Assembly: GCF_022664395.1 (NCBI RefSeq) | Contig: NZ_JAKRET010000002.1 | Span: forward strand, 372,001 to 436,000 | Length of the DNA: 64,000 nt | Direction of reading: 5' to 3' | Source of the DNA: Sphingomonas lacusdianchii | GTDB taxonomy: Bacteria > Pseudomonadota > Alphaproteobacteria > Sphingomonadales > Sphingomonadaceae | In this document: positions 51,309 to 61,302 of the stretch, one piece after another | Layout of the letters: every line of letters begins with the position of its first letter | How positions within the stretch are numbered: the first letter of the stretch is position 1 | Made by a program: the position numbers and the translations under genes | Notes under the pieces: generated by a model | The model's database searches: none | What the model saw: only the letters and a program-made list of their open reading frames with translations | What the model was told of the DNA's origin: nothing

Positions 51309-54300
51309 ATGCGCCTGTCGCGCTTCTTCATCACGCGCCCGATCTTTGCCGGCGTCATCGCGGTCGTTATCACGATCGTCGGCGGCCTCGCCTATTTCGG
51401 GCTGCCCGTCTCGCAATATCCCAACATCGTGCCGCCAACGGTCACCGTCGCCGCGACCTATCCCGGCGCCGCGGCGGAGACGGTCGCCGAAACCGTCGCA
51501 GCCCCGATCGAGCAGGAAATCAATGGCGTCGACGGGATGCTGTACCAGTCGTCGCAGTCGACCGGCGACGGGCGGGTGACGATCACCGTCACCTTCAAGC
51601 CCGGCACCGACCTCGACGCCGCGCAGGTGCTGGTCCAGAACCGCGTCGCGATCGCGACCCCGCGTTTGCCGCAGGAGGTGCAGCGCCTCGGCATCGTCAC
51701 CAAGAAGACGACCCCGGACTTTCTGATGGTCGTCAACCTCGTATCGCCCGACCGTTCGCTCGATACGCAATATCTTTCCAACTACGCGCTGACGCAGGTC
51801 AAGGACCGGCTCGCCCGGATCGAGGGGGTGGGCGACGTCCAGCTCTTCGGCGCGCGCGACTATGCGATGCGGGTGTGGATCGATCCCGGCCGCGCCGCCG
51901 CGCTCAACCTGACCGCAGGCGATATCGTACAGGCATTACGGGCGCAGAACGTACAGGTCGCCGCCGGCACGCTCGGCCAGCCGCCCTATAATCAGGGCAA
52001 TGCCTTTCAGTTGAACGTCGAGACGCAGGGTCGCCTGACCGAGCCGCAGCAATTCGCCGATGTCGTGATCCGCACCGATGCCGATGGCAGGCAGGTCCGC
52101 GTGCGCGACGTGGCACGGGTCGAACTGGGCGCGGCCGATTATTCGACCAACACCTATCTGTCGGGTGAGCCGACCGTGCTGCTGGGCGTCTTCCAGCGCC
52201 CCGGATCGAATGCGCTGGCGGCGGCGGAGGCGATCACCGCCGAGATGGACACGCTGCAAAAGACCTTCCCCAAGGGGCTGGAATATCGCGTCATCTACAA
52301 CCCGACCGAATTCATCGCCCAGTCGATCGACGAAGTGATGAAGACGCTGGGCGAAGCGATCGTGCTGGTCGTACTGGTCATCATCGTGTTTCTGCAACGC
52401 TGGCGCGCGGCGATCATCCCGGTCGTGGCGATCCCGGTATCGCTGATCGGCACCTTCGCGGTGCTGCTGCTGGTCGGTTATTCGCTGAACAACCTGTCGC
52501 TGTTCGGGCTGGTGCTGGCGATCGGGATCGTCGTCGACGACGCGATCGTGGTGGTCGAGAATGTCGAACGCAATCTGGCGCGCGGTATGACCCCGCTACA
52601 GGCAGCCTTCACCTCGATGGACGAGGTGGCGGGCGCGCTGGTCGCGATCGTCGCGGTGCTGTGCGCGGTGTTCATCCCGACGCTGTTCATGAACGGCATC
52701 TCCGGCGCCTTCTATCAGCAGTTCGCCGCGACCATTTCGACCGCGACGATCATCTCGCTGATCGTGTCGCTGACCCTGTCCCCGGCGCTCGCCGCGCTGC
52801 TGCTGAAGGGCCATGCCGAGGACGCGCCGGTAAACTCGCGCTTCATGCGGACGCTGCGGCGTGCGGGCGACGGCTTCAATCGCGGCTTCGAGGCGATGAG
52901 CGAACGCTACAGCCGCATGACCCATGCGCTGGTGACCCGGCCGAAGCGGGTGATGGTCGCCTATGCCGGGCTGATCGGAGCGACCGTGGCGATGCTGTGG
53001 ACGACGCCGACCGGCTTCATCCCGCAACAGGATCAGGGCTATTTCCTGACCGTCATCCAGTTGCCCTCCGGCTCGTCGGTCGAACGCACCGATGCGGTGA
53101 TGCGCAAGGTCGCCAGCCGCATCCTCCCGCTCGACGGGGTGAAGGGCGCGGTGATGCTCGCCGGCTTCGACGGCCCGTCGCAGACGCTCGCGCCCAATGC
53201 CGCCGCCGCCTATATCCCGCTCAAGGACTTCAAGGATCGGAAGGGCCTGCACGTCAGCCAGATCATGGCCGAGGCGCAGAAGGCGACCGCCGACATCACC
53301 GAAGCGCGGCTGATGATCGTGCCGCCGCCGGTCATTCAGGGCATCGGCGCCGCCGGCGGGTTCCGGATGATGGTGCAGGACAAGGGCGGCCACGGCTATC
53401 AGGCGCTGGGCAAGGAAGCCTATGCCCTGATCGCCAAGGCCAATCAGGCACCCGGCCTTGCCGGCGCCTATACCTTCTTCGACACCGCCACGCCGCGCGT
53501 CTTCGCCGATATCGATCGGGCGAAATCCGACCTGCTCGGCGTGCCGCCGGAACGGGTGTTCGAGGCGCTGAACGTCTATCTCGGCTCGGCCTTCGTCAAC
53601 GATTTCAAACTGCTCGGCCGCACCTATCGCGTGACGGCGCAGGCCGACGCGCCGTTCCGCGCGACCGAAAGCGATATCGCCAATCTCAAGACGCGCTCGA
53701 ACGCCGGGGGCATGGTGCCGATCGGATCGCTGGCGACGTTCGAGGACAAGACCGGCCCGTATCGCGTCGTGCGCTACAACATGTTCCCGGCGGTCGAATT
53801 GGACGGCAACACCGCGCCCGGCTTCTCCTCGGGCCAGTCGCTCCTGACGATGGAGAAGCTGGCGGACGAGACGCTGCCCGCCGGCTACAGCACGGAATGG
53901 ACCGATATCGCCTTCCAGCAGCAGCTGGCCGGCAATACGGCTGCGATCGTCTTCGCACTCGCCGTCGTGTTCGTCTTCCTCGTGCTGGCGGCGCAGTATG
54001 AAAGCCTCGTGCTGCCGCTGTCGATCATCATGATCGTGCCGATGTGCCTGTTGGCGGCGATGATCGGCGTCAATGTGCGCGGCATGGACAACAACGTCCT
54101 GACCCAGATCGGTCTGGTCGTCCTGATCGCGCTGGCCGCCAAGAACGCGATCCTCGTCGTCGAATTCGCGCGACAGGCGGAGGCGGAGGACGGGCTGTCG
54201 CCGATCGAGGCGGCGGTGCGCGCGGCGGGCGACCGGTTGCGCCCGATCCTGATGACCAGCTTCGCCTTCGTGCTCGGCGCGGTGCCGCTACTGGTGGCGA

Positions 54301-54479
54301 CCGGGGCAGGGGCCGAGTTGCGGCAGGCGCTGGGGACCGCGGTGTTCTTCGGCATGCTTGGCGTAACCGGCTTCGGTCTCGTCTTCACCCCCACCTTCTA
54401 CGTCGTTTGCCGCGCGCTGGGCGATCGGTTGCGGTTCCGCCGGCCGCAGCCCGACGCGTCGCTCCAGCCCGCCGAATAA
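51309..54479 (+). CDS. RND multidrug efflux permease (HAE1 family)
   Basis: A 1056-residue proton-driven pump of AcrB/MexF type. MRLSRFFITRPIFAGVIAVVITIVGGLAYFGLPVSQYPNI is the standard start. TM4 carries the proton-relay pair in GIVVDDAIVVVENVERN. The second half repeats the fold (FIPQQDQGYFLTVIQLPSGSS; AAQYESLVLPLSIIMIVPM). Full length is present with no break. AGGAGG precedes the ATG at 51309. The substrate range cannot be read from sequence; the neighbouring TetR suggests induction by a small hydrophobic compound. Confidence 0.95.
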   Translation: MRLSRFFITRPIFAGVIAVVITIVGGLAYFGLPVSQYPNIVPPTVTVAATYPGAAAETVAETVAAPIEQEINGVDGMLYQSSQSTGDGRVTITVTFKPGTDLDAAQVLVQNRVAIATPRLPQEVQRLGIVTKKTTPDFLMVVNLVSPDRSLDTQYLSNYALTQVKDRLARIEGVGDVQLFGARDYAMRVWIDPGRAAALNLTAGDIVQALRAQNVQVAAGTLGQPPYNQGNAFQLNVETQGRLTEPQQFADVVIRTDADGRQVRVRDVARVELGAADYSTNTYLSGEPTVLLGVFQRPGSNALAAAEAITAEMDTLQKTFPKGLEYRVIYNPTEFIAQSIDEVMKTLGEAIVLVVLVIIVFLQRWRAAIIPVVAIPVSLIGTFAVLLLVGYSLNNLSLFGLVLAIGIVVDDAIVVVENVERNLARGMTPLQAAFTSMDEVAGALVAIVAVLCAVFIPTLFMNGISGAFYQQFAATISTATIISLIVSLTLSPALAALLLKGHAEDAPVNSRFMRTLRRAGDGFNRGFEAMSERYSRMTHALVTRPKRVMVAYAGLIGATVAMLWTTPTGFIPQQDQGYFLTVIQLPSGSSVERTDAVMRKVASRILPLDGVKGAVMLAGFDGPSQTLAPNAAAAYIPLKDFKDRKGLHVSQIMAEAQKATADITEARLMIVPPPVIQGIGAAGGFRMMVQDKGGHGYQALGKEAYALIAKANQAPGLAGAYTFFDTATPRVFADIDRAKSDLLGVPPERVFEALNVYLGSAFVNDFKLLGRTYRVTAQADAPFRATESDIANLKTRSNAGGMVPIGSLATFEDKTGPYRVVRYNMFPAVELDGNTAPGFSSGQSLLTMEKLADETLPAGYSTEWTDIAFQQQLAGNTAAIVFALAVVFVFLVLAAQYESLVLPLSIIMIVPMCLLAAMIGVNVRGMDNNVLTQIGLVVLIALAAKNAILVVEFARQAEAEDGLSPIEAAVRAAGDRLRPILMTSFAFVLGAVPLLVATGAGAELRQALGTAVFFGMLGVTGFGLVFTPTFYVVCRALGDRLRFRRPQPDASLQPAE

Positions 54480-54491
54480 GGGAGCCAGATC

Positions 54492-55892
54492 ATGGTCCGC
54501 ATCCTTCTTGCCTCCGCCGCCGCGCTGGCGCTCGCCGCCTGCACGGTCGGTCCCGACTATCATGCGCCGGTCACACCATCCGCCGCCGCCGGGCCGTTCG
54601 TCGCCGCGAACCCGGCGGTGACCACGACCGCGGCAGCCGACGATCGCTGGTGGCAACTCTATCGCGACCCGGTGCTCGACGGGCTGATCGCCGACGCGCT
54701 GGCCGCCAATACCGATATTCGCGTCGCCATCGCGCGGCTCGCCGCCGCCCGCGCGTCGCTGCGCGAGGTGCGCGGCGACCGCCAGCCCCAGACGACGGCG
54801 GGGGCCAGCGCGACCTATGGCCGATTGTCGGCGATCCAGCGTCCCCCCGGCCTCGACCGCGAAAACTGGACGATCGATACCGGGTTGGACGTCGCCTATG
54901 AAGTCGATCTGTTCGGCCGCATCGGTCGCACTGTCGAGGCGGCGCGTGGCGAGGTTGGCGCGGCGCAGGCCGATGCCGACAGCGTTCGCGTCGCGGTGGT
55001 CGCCGATACCACCCGCGCCTATGCCGACGCTGCCGCTGCCGCCGAACGACTGGCGGTGGCGGAACGCATCGTCGCGCTGATCGACCGGTCGCTCAGGGTA
55101 ACGCAGGGGCGGGCGCGGGTCGGGTTGACCACCGGACTCGATACCGCACGGATCGCCGCGCTGCGTAACCAGCGACAGGCGGATATCCCCGCCATTGCCG
55201 CCGAGCGGCAGGCGGCACTGTCCCGTCTCGCCGCGCTGACCGGGCGGACCCCGGCTGAGCTTCCCGCGATCGCGGCGGAACGCAGCGCGACGCTGCGCCT
55301 GACGCAGCCGATCCCGGTCGGCGACGGCGCGGCGCTGCTGGCACGGCGACCCGATGTCCGCGCCGCTGAACGCCGGCTGGCGGCGGCGACCGCGCGGATC
55401 GGGGTGGCGACGGCCGATCTTTATCCGCGGATCAGTCTCGGCGGATCGATCGGATCGACCGGCACGGGGCTTGGCAATGTGTTCGGTGCGGGGCCGCTCA
55501 ACTGGCTGCTCGGTCCGCTGCTCAGCTGGAACGTCAATCCGGCCAAGGCGCGCGCCCGGATCGCCGGGGCGGAGGCGAACAGTCAGGCGGCCCTCGCGAC
55601 GTTCGACGGCGTGGTCCTGACCGCGCTGGGCGAGACCGAGACGGCCCTGTCGAACTATGCCCGCGCGCTCGACCGCCGCACCGCGCTACAGGCGGCGCGC
55701 GATCAGGCGGCGGTCGCCGCGCGCATCACCCGCGCCCAGCAGCGCGAGGGGCAGATCGACAGCCTCGCGCAACTCGATGCCGAACGCACATTCGCCGATA
55801 CCGAAGCAGCCCTGGCGCTGGCCGACGCGCAGATCGCCGATGCGCAGATCGACCTGTTCCGCAGCCTCGGCGGTAGCTGGACCAGCAGTTAA
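54492..55892 (+). CDS. outer-membrane efflux lipoprotein (NodT/OprM family)
   Basis: A 466-residue channel protein. The lipoprotein signal MVRILLASAAALALAAC (Cys17 as lipid site) is followed by TVGPDYHAP and DDRWWQLYRDPVLDGLI, the OprM/NodT start. Two repeats of the outer-membrane efflux domain follow, with ARRPDVRAAERRLAAATARIGVATADLYPRISLGG. It completes the tripartite pump encoded by the two preceding genes, 12 bases downstream of the permease. It is the last gene of the operon and converges on the dehydrogenase gene. Confidence 0.94.
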   Translation: MVRILLASAAALALAACTVGPDYHAPVTPSAAAGPFVAANPAVTTTAAADDRWWQLYRDPVLDGLIADALAANTDIRVAIARLAAARASLREVRGDRQPQTTAGASATYGRLSAIQRPPGLDRENWTIDTGLDVAYEVDLFGRIGRTVEAARGEVGAAQADADSVRVAVVADTTRAYADAAAAAERLAVAERIVALIDRSLRVTQGRARVGLTTGLDTARIAALRNQRQADIPAIAAERQAALSRLAALTGRTPAELPAIAAERSATLRLTQPIPVGDGAALLARRPDVRAAERRLAAATARIGVATADLYPRISLGGSIGSTGTGLGNVFGAGPLNWLLGPLLSWNVNPAKARARIAGAEANSQAALATFDGVVLTALGETETALSNYARALDRRTALQAARDQAAVAARITRAQQREGQIDSLAQLDAERTFADTEAALALADAQIADAQIDLFRSLGGSWTSS

Positions 55893-55897
55893 GAGGA

Positions 55898-57160
55898 TCA
55901 ACCCGCTCGCGGCGAGGTGAGCCTTAGCAGCCGCCCGTCGCTGCCGTCCTCCAGCAGCCACAGCGCGCCATCCGGCCCGGCCATGACCGCCCGGATGCGC
56001 GCGCCCATGTCCCAGCGTTCCGCCTCGCGCGCGGTCGTGCCGTCGAACGCGATCCGCACCAGTGCCGTCGCGGCCAGTCCACCGACGAATGCCGAGCCGC
56101 GCCAGTCAGGAAACATGTTGCCGTTATAGAAGGCCAGACCCGCCGGCGCGATCACCGGTGTCCAGTAGAGCGCCGGCTCGCGGAATTTGGCGTTCCCGGC
56201 GGGCGATGCGATCGGTGTGTCGTCGTAATTCTTGCCATAGGACACGACCGGCCAGCCATAATTGCCGCCCGCTTCGATCAGGTTCAATTCGTCGCCGCCC
56301 TGCGGTCCCATCTCGGTTTCCCACAACCGCCCCTGCGCATCGAAGGCGAGGCCATAGGGGTTGCGATGCCCGGTCGACCAGGTTTCGGCCGGCGTCAGAT
56401 TGGGCGCCGGCATCTCCGCCTTGCGCACCGCCGCCTTCGCTGCCGCGCCGGTGTTTTCGGGCGGATCGATGATGCCGATCATGGTCGCGCCGGTCTTGCC
56501 CGCCTGCGGATTGCCGGGGGCGGGCTTGCCGTCGAGCGTCAGGCGCAGGATCTTGCCCAGCGCCTGATCGGGGTCCTGCGCCGGCGTGAAGCGCTGCCGC
56601 TCGCCCGACGTCAGGAACAGGTAGCGGCCGTCGGGCGAGAAGGCGATATAGCCGCCGAACTGGCCACCCGCGCCGCGCGGCAATTGCCGCCACAGCACCT
56701 GCACGTCGCGCAGCGCCGGCGCGCCGTTCGTATCGAGCGTCCCGCGTGCCAGCGCCAGCCCGTCGCCCCCTTCGCCCGGTTCGGAATAGGTCAGATAGAC
56801 GTGCCGGGTCTGCGCGAAATCGGGGGAGGTCGCGACGAACAACAGTCCGCCTTGCCCCTCGAAATGTACCTTCGGCACGCCGGTAACCGACGTCTTGCTG
56901 CCCGAAGCGGTGACCAGCCACAGCCCTCCCGGCTTTTCGGTCACCAGCATCCGCTGGTCGGGCAGGAACGCCAGCGCCCATGGATTGTCGAACGTCGCGA
57001 CGGTCGCGGTCTTGAACGGCTTGGTTTTGGCCGGGGTCGCCGACCCGTAATTGACCGGCGCTGCCGCTTCCGAAGCGGTCGCGTTCTGCGCCGGTTGGGA
57101 CGCGCCGCAACCGGGCAGCAGCAGCATGGTACCGAGGCAGAGCAGGGGAAATCGCAGCAC
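55898..57160 (-). CDS. PQQ-dependent aldose sugar dehydrogenase (soluble GDH family), lipoprotein
   Basis: A 420-residue six-bladed propeller enzyme. An N-terminal lipoprotein signal (LLCLGTMLLLPGC, Cys18) places it in the periplasm. Family motifs: FDNPWALAFLPDQRMLVTEKPG, FEGQGGLLFVATSPDF, GHRNPYGLAFDAQGRLWETEMGPQGGDELNLIEAGGNYGWPVVSYG. The family oxidises aldoses at C1 with PQQ and passes electrons to the respiratory chain. No PQQ synthesis genes are in the window. The start is GTG at 57160. It diverges from the GH39 gene, so it may oxidise released sugars. Confidence 0.9.
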   Translation of the reverse strand: MLRFPLLCLGTMLLLPGCGASQPAQNATASEAAAPVNYGSATPAKTKPFKTATVATFDNPWALAFLPDQRMLVTEKPGGLWLVTASGSKTSVTGVPKVHFEGQGGLLFVATSPDFAQTRHVYLTYSEPGEGGDGLALARGTLDTNGAPALRDVQVLWRQLPRGAGGQFGGYIAFSPDGRYLFLTSGERQRFTPAQDPDQALGKILRLTLDGKPAPGNPQAGKTGATMIGIIDPPENTGAAAKAAVRKAEMPAPNLTPAETWSTGHRNPYGLAFDAQGRLWETEMGPQGGDELNLIEAGGNYGWPVVSYGKNYDDTPIASPAGNAKFREPALYWTPVIAPAGLAFYNGNMFPDWRGSAFVGGLAATALVRIAFDGTTAREAERWDMGARIRAVMAGPDGALWLLEDGSDGRLLRLTSPRAG

Positions 57161-57364
57161 AGATCGCCTTTCGGACAGGGTAGCAGCGCGAGACCGCGCA
57201 CATCAGAAGGGCGTCACCGACCCTTGAATGTCAACGGCCTACGTCATGATGCCGATGATCGGCTTGCCGACACGGGTCATTTGTAGGAGTAGATAGCGGG
57301 TTCGGCAAGAAGCGCTCGCTAGAGGTCGCGGGGATCGGGCGATGACAGGATACAGGAGAGGCGC
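57161..57364. promoter_or_regulatory. divergent region with nested inverted repeats
   Basis: It separates the aldose dehydrogenase (minus) and GH39 (plus) genes. GCCGAT-G-ATCGGC (57251-57263) is a compact palindrome. The longer pair CTTGCCGA (57263-57270) and TCGGCAAG (57302-57309) encloses 31 bases. AGGAGAGG precedes the GH39 ATG. These repeats are candidate regulator sites for one or both genes. Confidence 0.35.
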
Positions 57365-59050
57365 ATGATCCGTTTTCCCCAATTGGCGGCGCTGGCTGCG
57401 TTGGTGTCCGGAACGACTGCGATGGCGCAGAGGGTGCCAGCCGCCAACACCGCACCGGCGGCGGCGCGCGACGTGTCGGTTACGGTCGATGCACGCCAGT
57501 CGCTGGGACCGTTGCCGCCGGCCTGGCGCTTCTTCGGCGCCGACGAACCCAATTACGCGACGATGAAGGACGGGCGGAAGCTGCTGGTCGAACTGGGCGA
57601 ACTGAAACCGGGCGAGGTGTTCTTCCGTGCGCACAATCTGCTCAGCACCGGGGACGGCACCGCGGCTTTCAAATGGGGCAGCACCAATGCCTATACCGAG
57701 GGACCGGACGGCAAACCGGTCTATGACTGGACGATCGTCGACAATATCATCGATACCTACCTCGCTCGCGGCGTCCGCCCCTATCTGCAGATCGGCTTCA
57801 TGCCCCAGGCATTGTCGACCGCGCCGAAGGGTACGCCGTACCAGCATAGCTGGCGGCCCGGCTTCGATTACCGGCTGATCGCGACCGGCTGGACCTACCC
57901 GCCGGGCAGTTACGAGAAATGGGCCGAACTGGTCTATCAATGGACCCGGCACAATGTCGAACGCTATGGCGCGGACGAAGTGAACCGTTGGTATTTCGAA
58001 GTCTGGAACGAACCGGATTCGAAATTCTATTGGCAGGCGTCGCCCGAGGAGTTCAACAAGCTGCACGACTTCGCGATCGACGCGGTGCGCCGCGCGCTGC
58101 CGACCGCGAAGGTCGGCGGTCCCGATGTCGCCGTGGCCGGAGAGTTCATGGAAGGCTTTATGCGCCATGTCGCCTCGGGCCGGAACTACGTGACCGGCCG
58201 GACAGGCACGCCGACCGATTTCCTGTCCTTTCATGCCAAGGGCGCGCCGAGCTTCGTCGATGGTCACGTCCGCATGGGGCTGTCGACGCATCTGCGCAAT
58301 GTCGATCGGGGCTTCACCCGGGTCGCCGGCTTCCCCGCGCTCGCCGCCAAGCCGATCGTGATCGGGGAAAGCGATCCCGAGGGCTGCGCCGCCTGTCCGG
58401 GACCGCAAAACGCCTATCGTAACGGTACGATGTATTCGAGCTACACCGCCGCCAGCTTCGCGCGAATCTGGGACCTGGCCGCGCGGCGCAAGGTCAATCT
58501 CGACGGCATCCTGTCCTGGTCGTTCGAATTCGAGGACCAGCCATGGTTCGCCGGCTATCGCCAGCTGTCGACCAATGGCGTCGACCTGCCGGTGCTCAAC
58601 GTCTTCCGCATGTTCGCGAAACTGGGTCCCGAACGCATCGCCGCGACCAGCAGCGCGCAGGTGCCGCTCGACGCGGTCGTCCGGGACGGGGTGCGCGGCG
58701 ACGCCGATATCGGGGCGCTCGCGACCCGGACATCCGACGGGCGGATCGCGGTGCTGTTGTGGCATTACCACGATGACGATGTCCCCGGGCCGGTCGCGCG
58801 GGTGAAGCTCGACATTGCCGGGGCGAAGACGAGGTCGGGCAAGCTGTGGCGCATCGATCGCGACCACGCCAACGCCTTCACCGCATGGCAGCGCATGGGA
58901 TCGCCGCAATCGCCGAACGAGAAGCAATATGCCGAACTGGAGGCGGCGTCGGCAATGCAGCAGGAGACGGTCGTCGCCACCGGCGGCCGGTCCTTCGCCA
59001 TCGATCTGCCGCGGCAGGGGGTCGCGCTGCTCACGCTCGACGGGCGCTGA
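57365..59050 (+). CDS. secreted GH39-family beta-xylosidase
   Basis: A 561-residue exported glycosidase with signal peptide MIRFPQLAALAALVSGTTAMA. The barrel carries acid/base Glu216 in YFEVWNEPDSKF and nucleophile Glu335 in KPIVIGESDPEG. RAHNLLSTG and the FMPQALSTAP strand are typical of GH39. A Cys pair (CAAC) lies just after the nucleophile, and a C-terminal beta-sandwich completes the enzyme. It would release xylose from xylo-oligosaccharides in the periplasm, complementing the cytoplasmic GH43. It is a single gene divergent from the aldose dehydrogenase. Confidence 0.92.
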   Translation: MIRFPQLAALAALVSGTTAMAQRVPAANTAPAAARDVSVTVDARQSLGPLPPAWRFFGADEPNYATMKDGRKLLVELGELKPGEVFFRAHNLLSTGDGTAAFKWGSTNAYTEGPDGKPVYDWTIVDNIIDTYLARGVRPYLQIGFMPQALSTAPKGTPYQHSWRPGFDYRLIATGWTYPPGSYEKWAELVYQWTRHNVERYGADEVNRWYFEVWNEPDSKFYWQASPEEFNKLHDFAIDAVRRALPTAKVGGPDVAVAGEFMEGFMRHVASGRNYVTGRTGTPTDFLSFHAKGAPSFVDGHVRMGLSTHLRNVDRGFTRVAGFPALAAKPIVIGESDPEGCAACPGPQNAYRNGTMYSSYTAASFARIWDLAARRKVNLDGILSWSFEFEDQPWFAGYRQLSTNGVDLPVLNVFRMFAKLGPERIAATSSAQVPLDAVVRDGVRGDADIGALATRTSDGRIAVLLWHYHDDDVPGPVARVKLDIAGAKTRSGKLWRIDRDHANAFTAWQRMGSPQSPNEKQYAELEAASAMQQETVVATGGRSFAIDLPRQGVALLTLDGR

Positions 59051-59130
59051 CGCGGGAGTCTCGCCAGATCCGGTCGTGCGACGTTATGCTGCATCGCACG
59101 TTGAACGGGACGTGTCGAACGGGCGGGAGC

Positions 59131-60612
59131 ATGAATGGAATGACGGCAACGACGGCAGAAGGCCGGACAAAGGCGCGCCGCTGGTGGTCGATGTGGGTAG
59201 TCGGAGGGGTCGATCATGACGCGGTTCTGCGTCAGATTGCCGAGGATTCAGGCTGGTCGGGGCGCTATGCGTTCCTGATCGTGGTGTCGGCGGCGATCTC
59301 GCTGCTGGGGCTGTTGATGCCGTCAGTCGCGGTGCTGATCGGGGCGATGTTGCTGTCGCCGCTGATGATGCCGATCATCGGGCTGGGGTTCGGGATCGCG
59401 ACGCTCGACACGCGCGAAATCCGGCGCGCGGCGATCGCGTTGGTGGCGGGCGCGGCGATCGCAGTGGCGCTGTCGGTGGTGCTGGTCAGCCTGTCGCCGA
59501 TCCAGACGATCACCAGCGAGATTGCCGGCCGCACCCGCCCGACGCTGTTCGACCTGCTCGTCGCGCTGCTGTCGGCGGTCGCCGGTGCCTATGCGCTGAT
59601 CCGCGGGCGGGGCGGCACGGTGGTCGGCGTCGCCATCGCGATCGCGCTGATGCCACCGCTGGCGGTGGTCGGCTTCGGTATCGCCACGCTGAACTGGACC
59701 GTGTTTTCGGGATCGCTGCTGTTGTTCCTGACCAACGCGATCACCATCGCGCTGACCGCCGCGCTGGTCGCACGCGTCTATGGCTTCGGCAGCCATTTGT
59801 CGCCGCAGCATACCGGATGGCAGCTGATGCTGTTCGTCGTGGCGCTCGGTGTGCTGTCGGTACCGCTCGGCACTGGTCTGCGGCAGATCGCGTTCGAGGC
59901 GGTCGCGCAGCGGCAGGTGCGCGATACGATCCGCGACCGCTTTCCCGACGCTTCGCGGCTGGGACAGCTCGATATAGACTATGCCGCGACGCCGATCCGC
60001 GTCCGCGCCGTCGTGCTGACCCCGAAGCTAGATCCGCAGGCGGACCGCGTCCTCGCTGCCGATCTGCAAAACCGGCTCGGTCGCAGGATCGACCTGCATG
60101 TCGACCAGCTACGCGTCGATCCCGCTGCCGGAGGTGTCGAGGCGGCGCAGATCGCACGTGCCGCGGTCGCGACGCCCGATCCCGACCGCGAACAGCAGCG
60201 CGCTCTCGCCGACCTCGCACTCATTGCCGGGAGCGATGCCGCGCCGGCACAGGCCGACCCGACGACCCGGACGTTGCAGGCCACCGCCGCGCCGCTGCCG
60301 GGGCTCGGCATGGTGGGGTATCGGGCGCTGGAGGTCCGTGCACAACGGGCACTGAACGCATGGCAGGTCCGGCTTGCCCCGCCTGCCGACGCACCGTTGC
60401 CGGTCGTCGCCATCGACGCGGGTGTGATCGACAGCGGCGCGCTCGACGCCGCGGCGTGGGGATCGGCGCGGCTGGGGCGTCAGATATCGATCGACGGTGG
60501 CACCGCCAGCCAGCGCCGCGCGGTAGCGGAGGGGATCGTCGCCCGGGGCGGCACGGCGATCGCCGGCAGCGCCGGAGGCGCGCTTCGCCTCGACTGGGTG
60601 GCGACGACCTGA
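59131..60612 (+). CDS. DUF389 (TIGR00341-like) membrane protein
   Basis: A 493-residue protein. A cytoplasmic N-terminus (about 1-45) precedes about eight helices in two groups, including LLMPSVAVLIGAMLLSPLMMPIIGLGFGIATLD and VGVAIAIALMPPLAVVGFGIA. These are the DUF389 core motifs (GAMLLSPLMxPI and ALMPPLxVxG). A long soluble C-terminal part (about 270-493) follows. The function of the family is unknown. The ATG at 59131 has GGGAG upstream; longer in-frame extension overlaps GH39 and is rejected. Confidence 0.85.
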   Translation: MNGMTATTAEGRTKARRWWSMWVVGGVDHDAVLRQIAEDSGWSGRYAFLIVVSAAISLLGLLMPSVAVLIGAMLLSPLMMPIIGLGFGIATLDTREIRRAAIALVAGAAIAVALSVVLVSLSPIQTITSEIAGRTRPTLFDLLVALLSAVAGAYALIRGRGGTVVGVAIAIALMPPLAVVGFGIATLNWTVFSGSLLLFLTNAITIALTAALVARVYGFGSHLSPQHTGWQLMLFVVALGVLSVPLGTGLRQIAFEAVAQRQVRDTIRDRFPDASRLGQLDIDYAATPIRVRAVVLTPKLDPQADRVLAADLQNRLGRRIDLHVDQLRVDPAAGGVEAAQIARAAVATPDPDREQQRALADLALIAGSDAAPAQADPTTRTLQATAAPLPGLGMVGYRALEVRAQRALNAWQVRLAPPADAPLPVVAIDAGVIDSGALDAAAWGSARLGRQISIDGGTASQRRAVAEGIVARGGTAIAGSAGGALRLDWVATT

Positions 60613-60699
60613 CCGGTCGCCACCCGTTTGCGGTGGCCGACGACGTCGACGCGCTGGCGGAACGGCATGGTCCGCCAGCGCACCGTCATGGGCCGAAGC
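60613..60699. terminator. short convergent spacer with hairpin
   Basis: CCACC (60620-60624) and GGTGG (60632-60636) with flanking GTCG/CGAC form an imperfect stem with one bulged base, just after the DUF389 stop. The region contains no gene and probably ends transcription from both sides. Confidence 0.3.
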
Positions 60700-61302
60700 C
60701 TAGTTCCGCTCGAAAACGCTTTCGTAGAAGCCGTCGAGCCTGACGGTAACCGTGATCGGTTTGTCCTCGCGGTTCTTCCAGTACCAGCCGTGCGTGCCCG
60801 CAAAGGGCGCGGTGAAGCTGCCCTGGGAGGACGCGATGTCCTTCTGCTTCCAGTAATCGGTGAACTCGTCCTCCTTGCCGCCGACGGGCTCGCCATGCAT
60901 GTCGGCACGGACGGGACCGGTCGACGTCCAGCGGAAGTTGAAGCTGTCGCCGGCCTTCATCCGTGCCTTCACCTCGATCCCCTTGCCGGGTTCGAGGGTC
61001 ACCGTCTTCTCGTCGGTTCGGAACGGCGTGGCGCGTGCGATGTTCGCCTGGGTCTGGGCAGGGACGGCAATCGCCGGGGCGGATGCAGCCGCTGGCGCCA
61101 CGGGTGCGTCTTCCGCCGCATCGTCGCCTGTCGCCATCCGGGTCAGCCCCAACGCCTTTCCTGAACCGGTGGGATCGATGGCATATTCCGCCGGGAGGAC
61201 GAACAGCACGAGGATGGCGGCACCCGCTGCCAGCGCAGCGAGGGAAGCACGTCCCAGGGTTCGTGGCGACGCCTGATACGGCGCAGTGGTGGCGGCAGTC
61301 AT
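60700..61302 (-). CDS. membrane-anchored periplasmic protein of the putative metal-uptake operon
   Basis: A 200-residue protein. One N-terminal helix (about 18-38, RASLAALAAGAAILVLFVLPAEYAID) anchors it, with a Pro/Ala linker (about 60-85). A C-terminal periplasmic domain (about 90-200) includes FRTDEKTVTLEPGKGIEVKARMKAGDSFNFRWTSTGPVRADMHGEP and FAGTHGWYWKNREDKPITVTVRLDGFYE. Similar proteins are named only 'transmembrane anchor protein'. The domain looks like an all-beta sandwich with exposed His and Trp. The ATG overlaps the HupE/UreJ stop, so it is the last gene of a four-gene operon. Confidence 0.78.
   Translation of the reverse strand: MTAATTAPYQASPRTLGRASLAALAAGAAILVLFVLPAEYAIDPTGSGKALGLTRMATGDDAAEDAPVAPAAASAPAIAVPAQTQANIARATPFRTDEKTVTLEPGKGIEVKARMKAGDSFNFRWTSTGPVRADMHGEPVGGKEDEFTDYWKQKDIASSQGSFTAPFAGTHGWYWKNREDKPITVTVRLDGFYESVFERN

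Noticed and set aside
57239..58927. Minus-strand 562-codon frame opposite GH39
   Set aside because: Shadow of GH39; no domain or ribosome site, and GH39 catalytic motifs are unambiguous on the plus strand.
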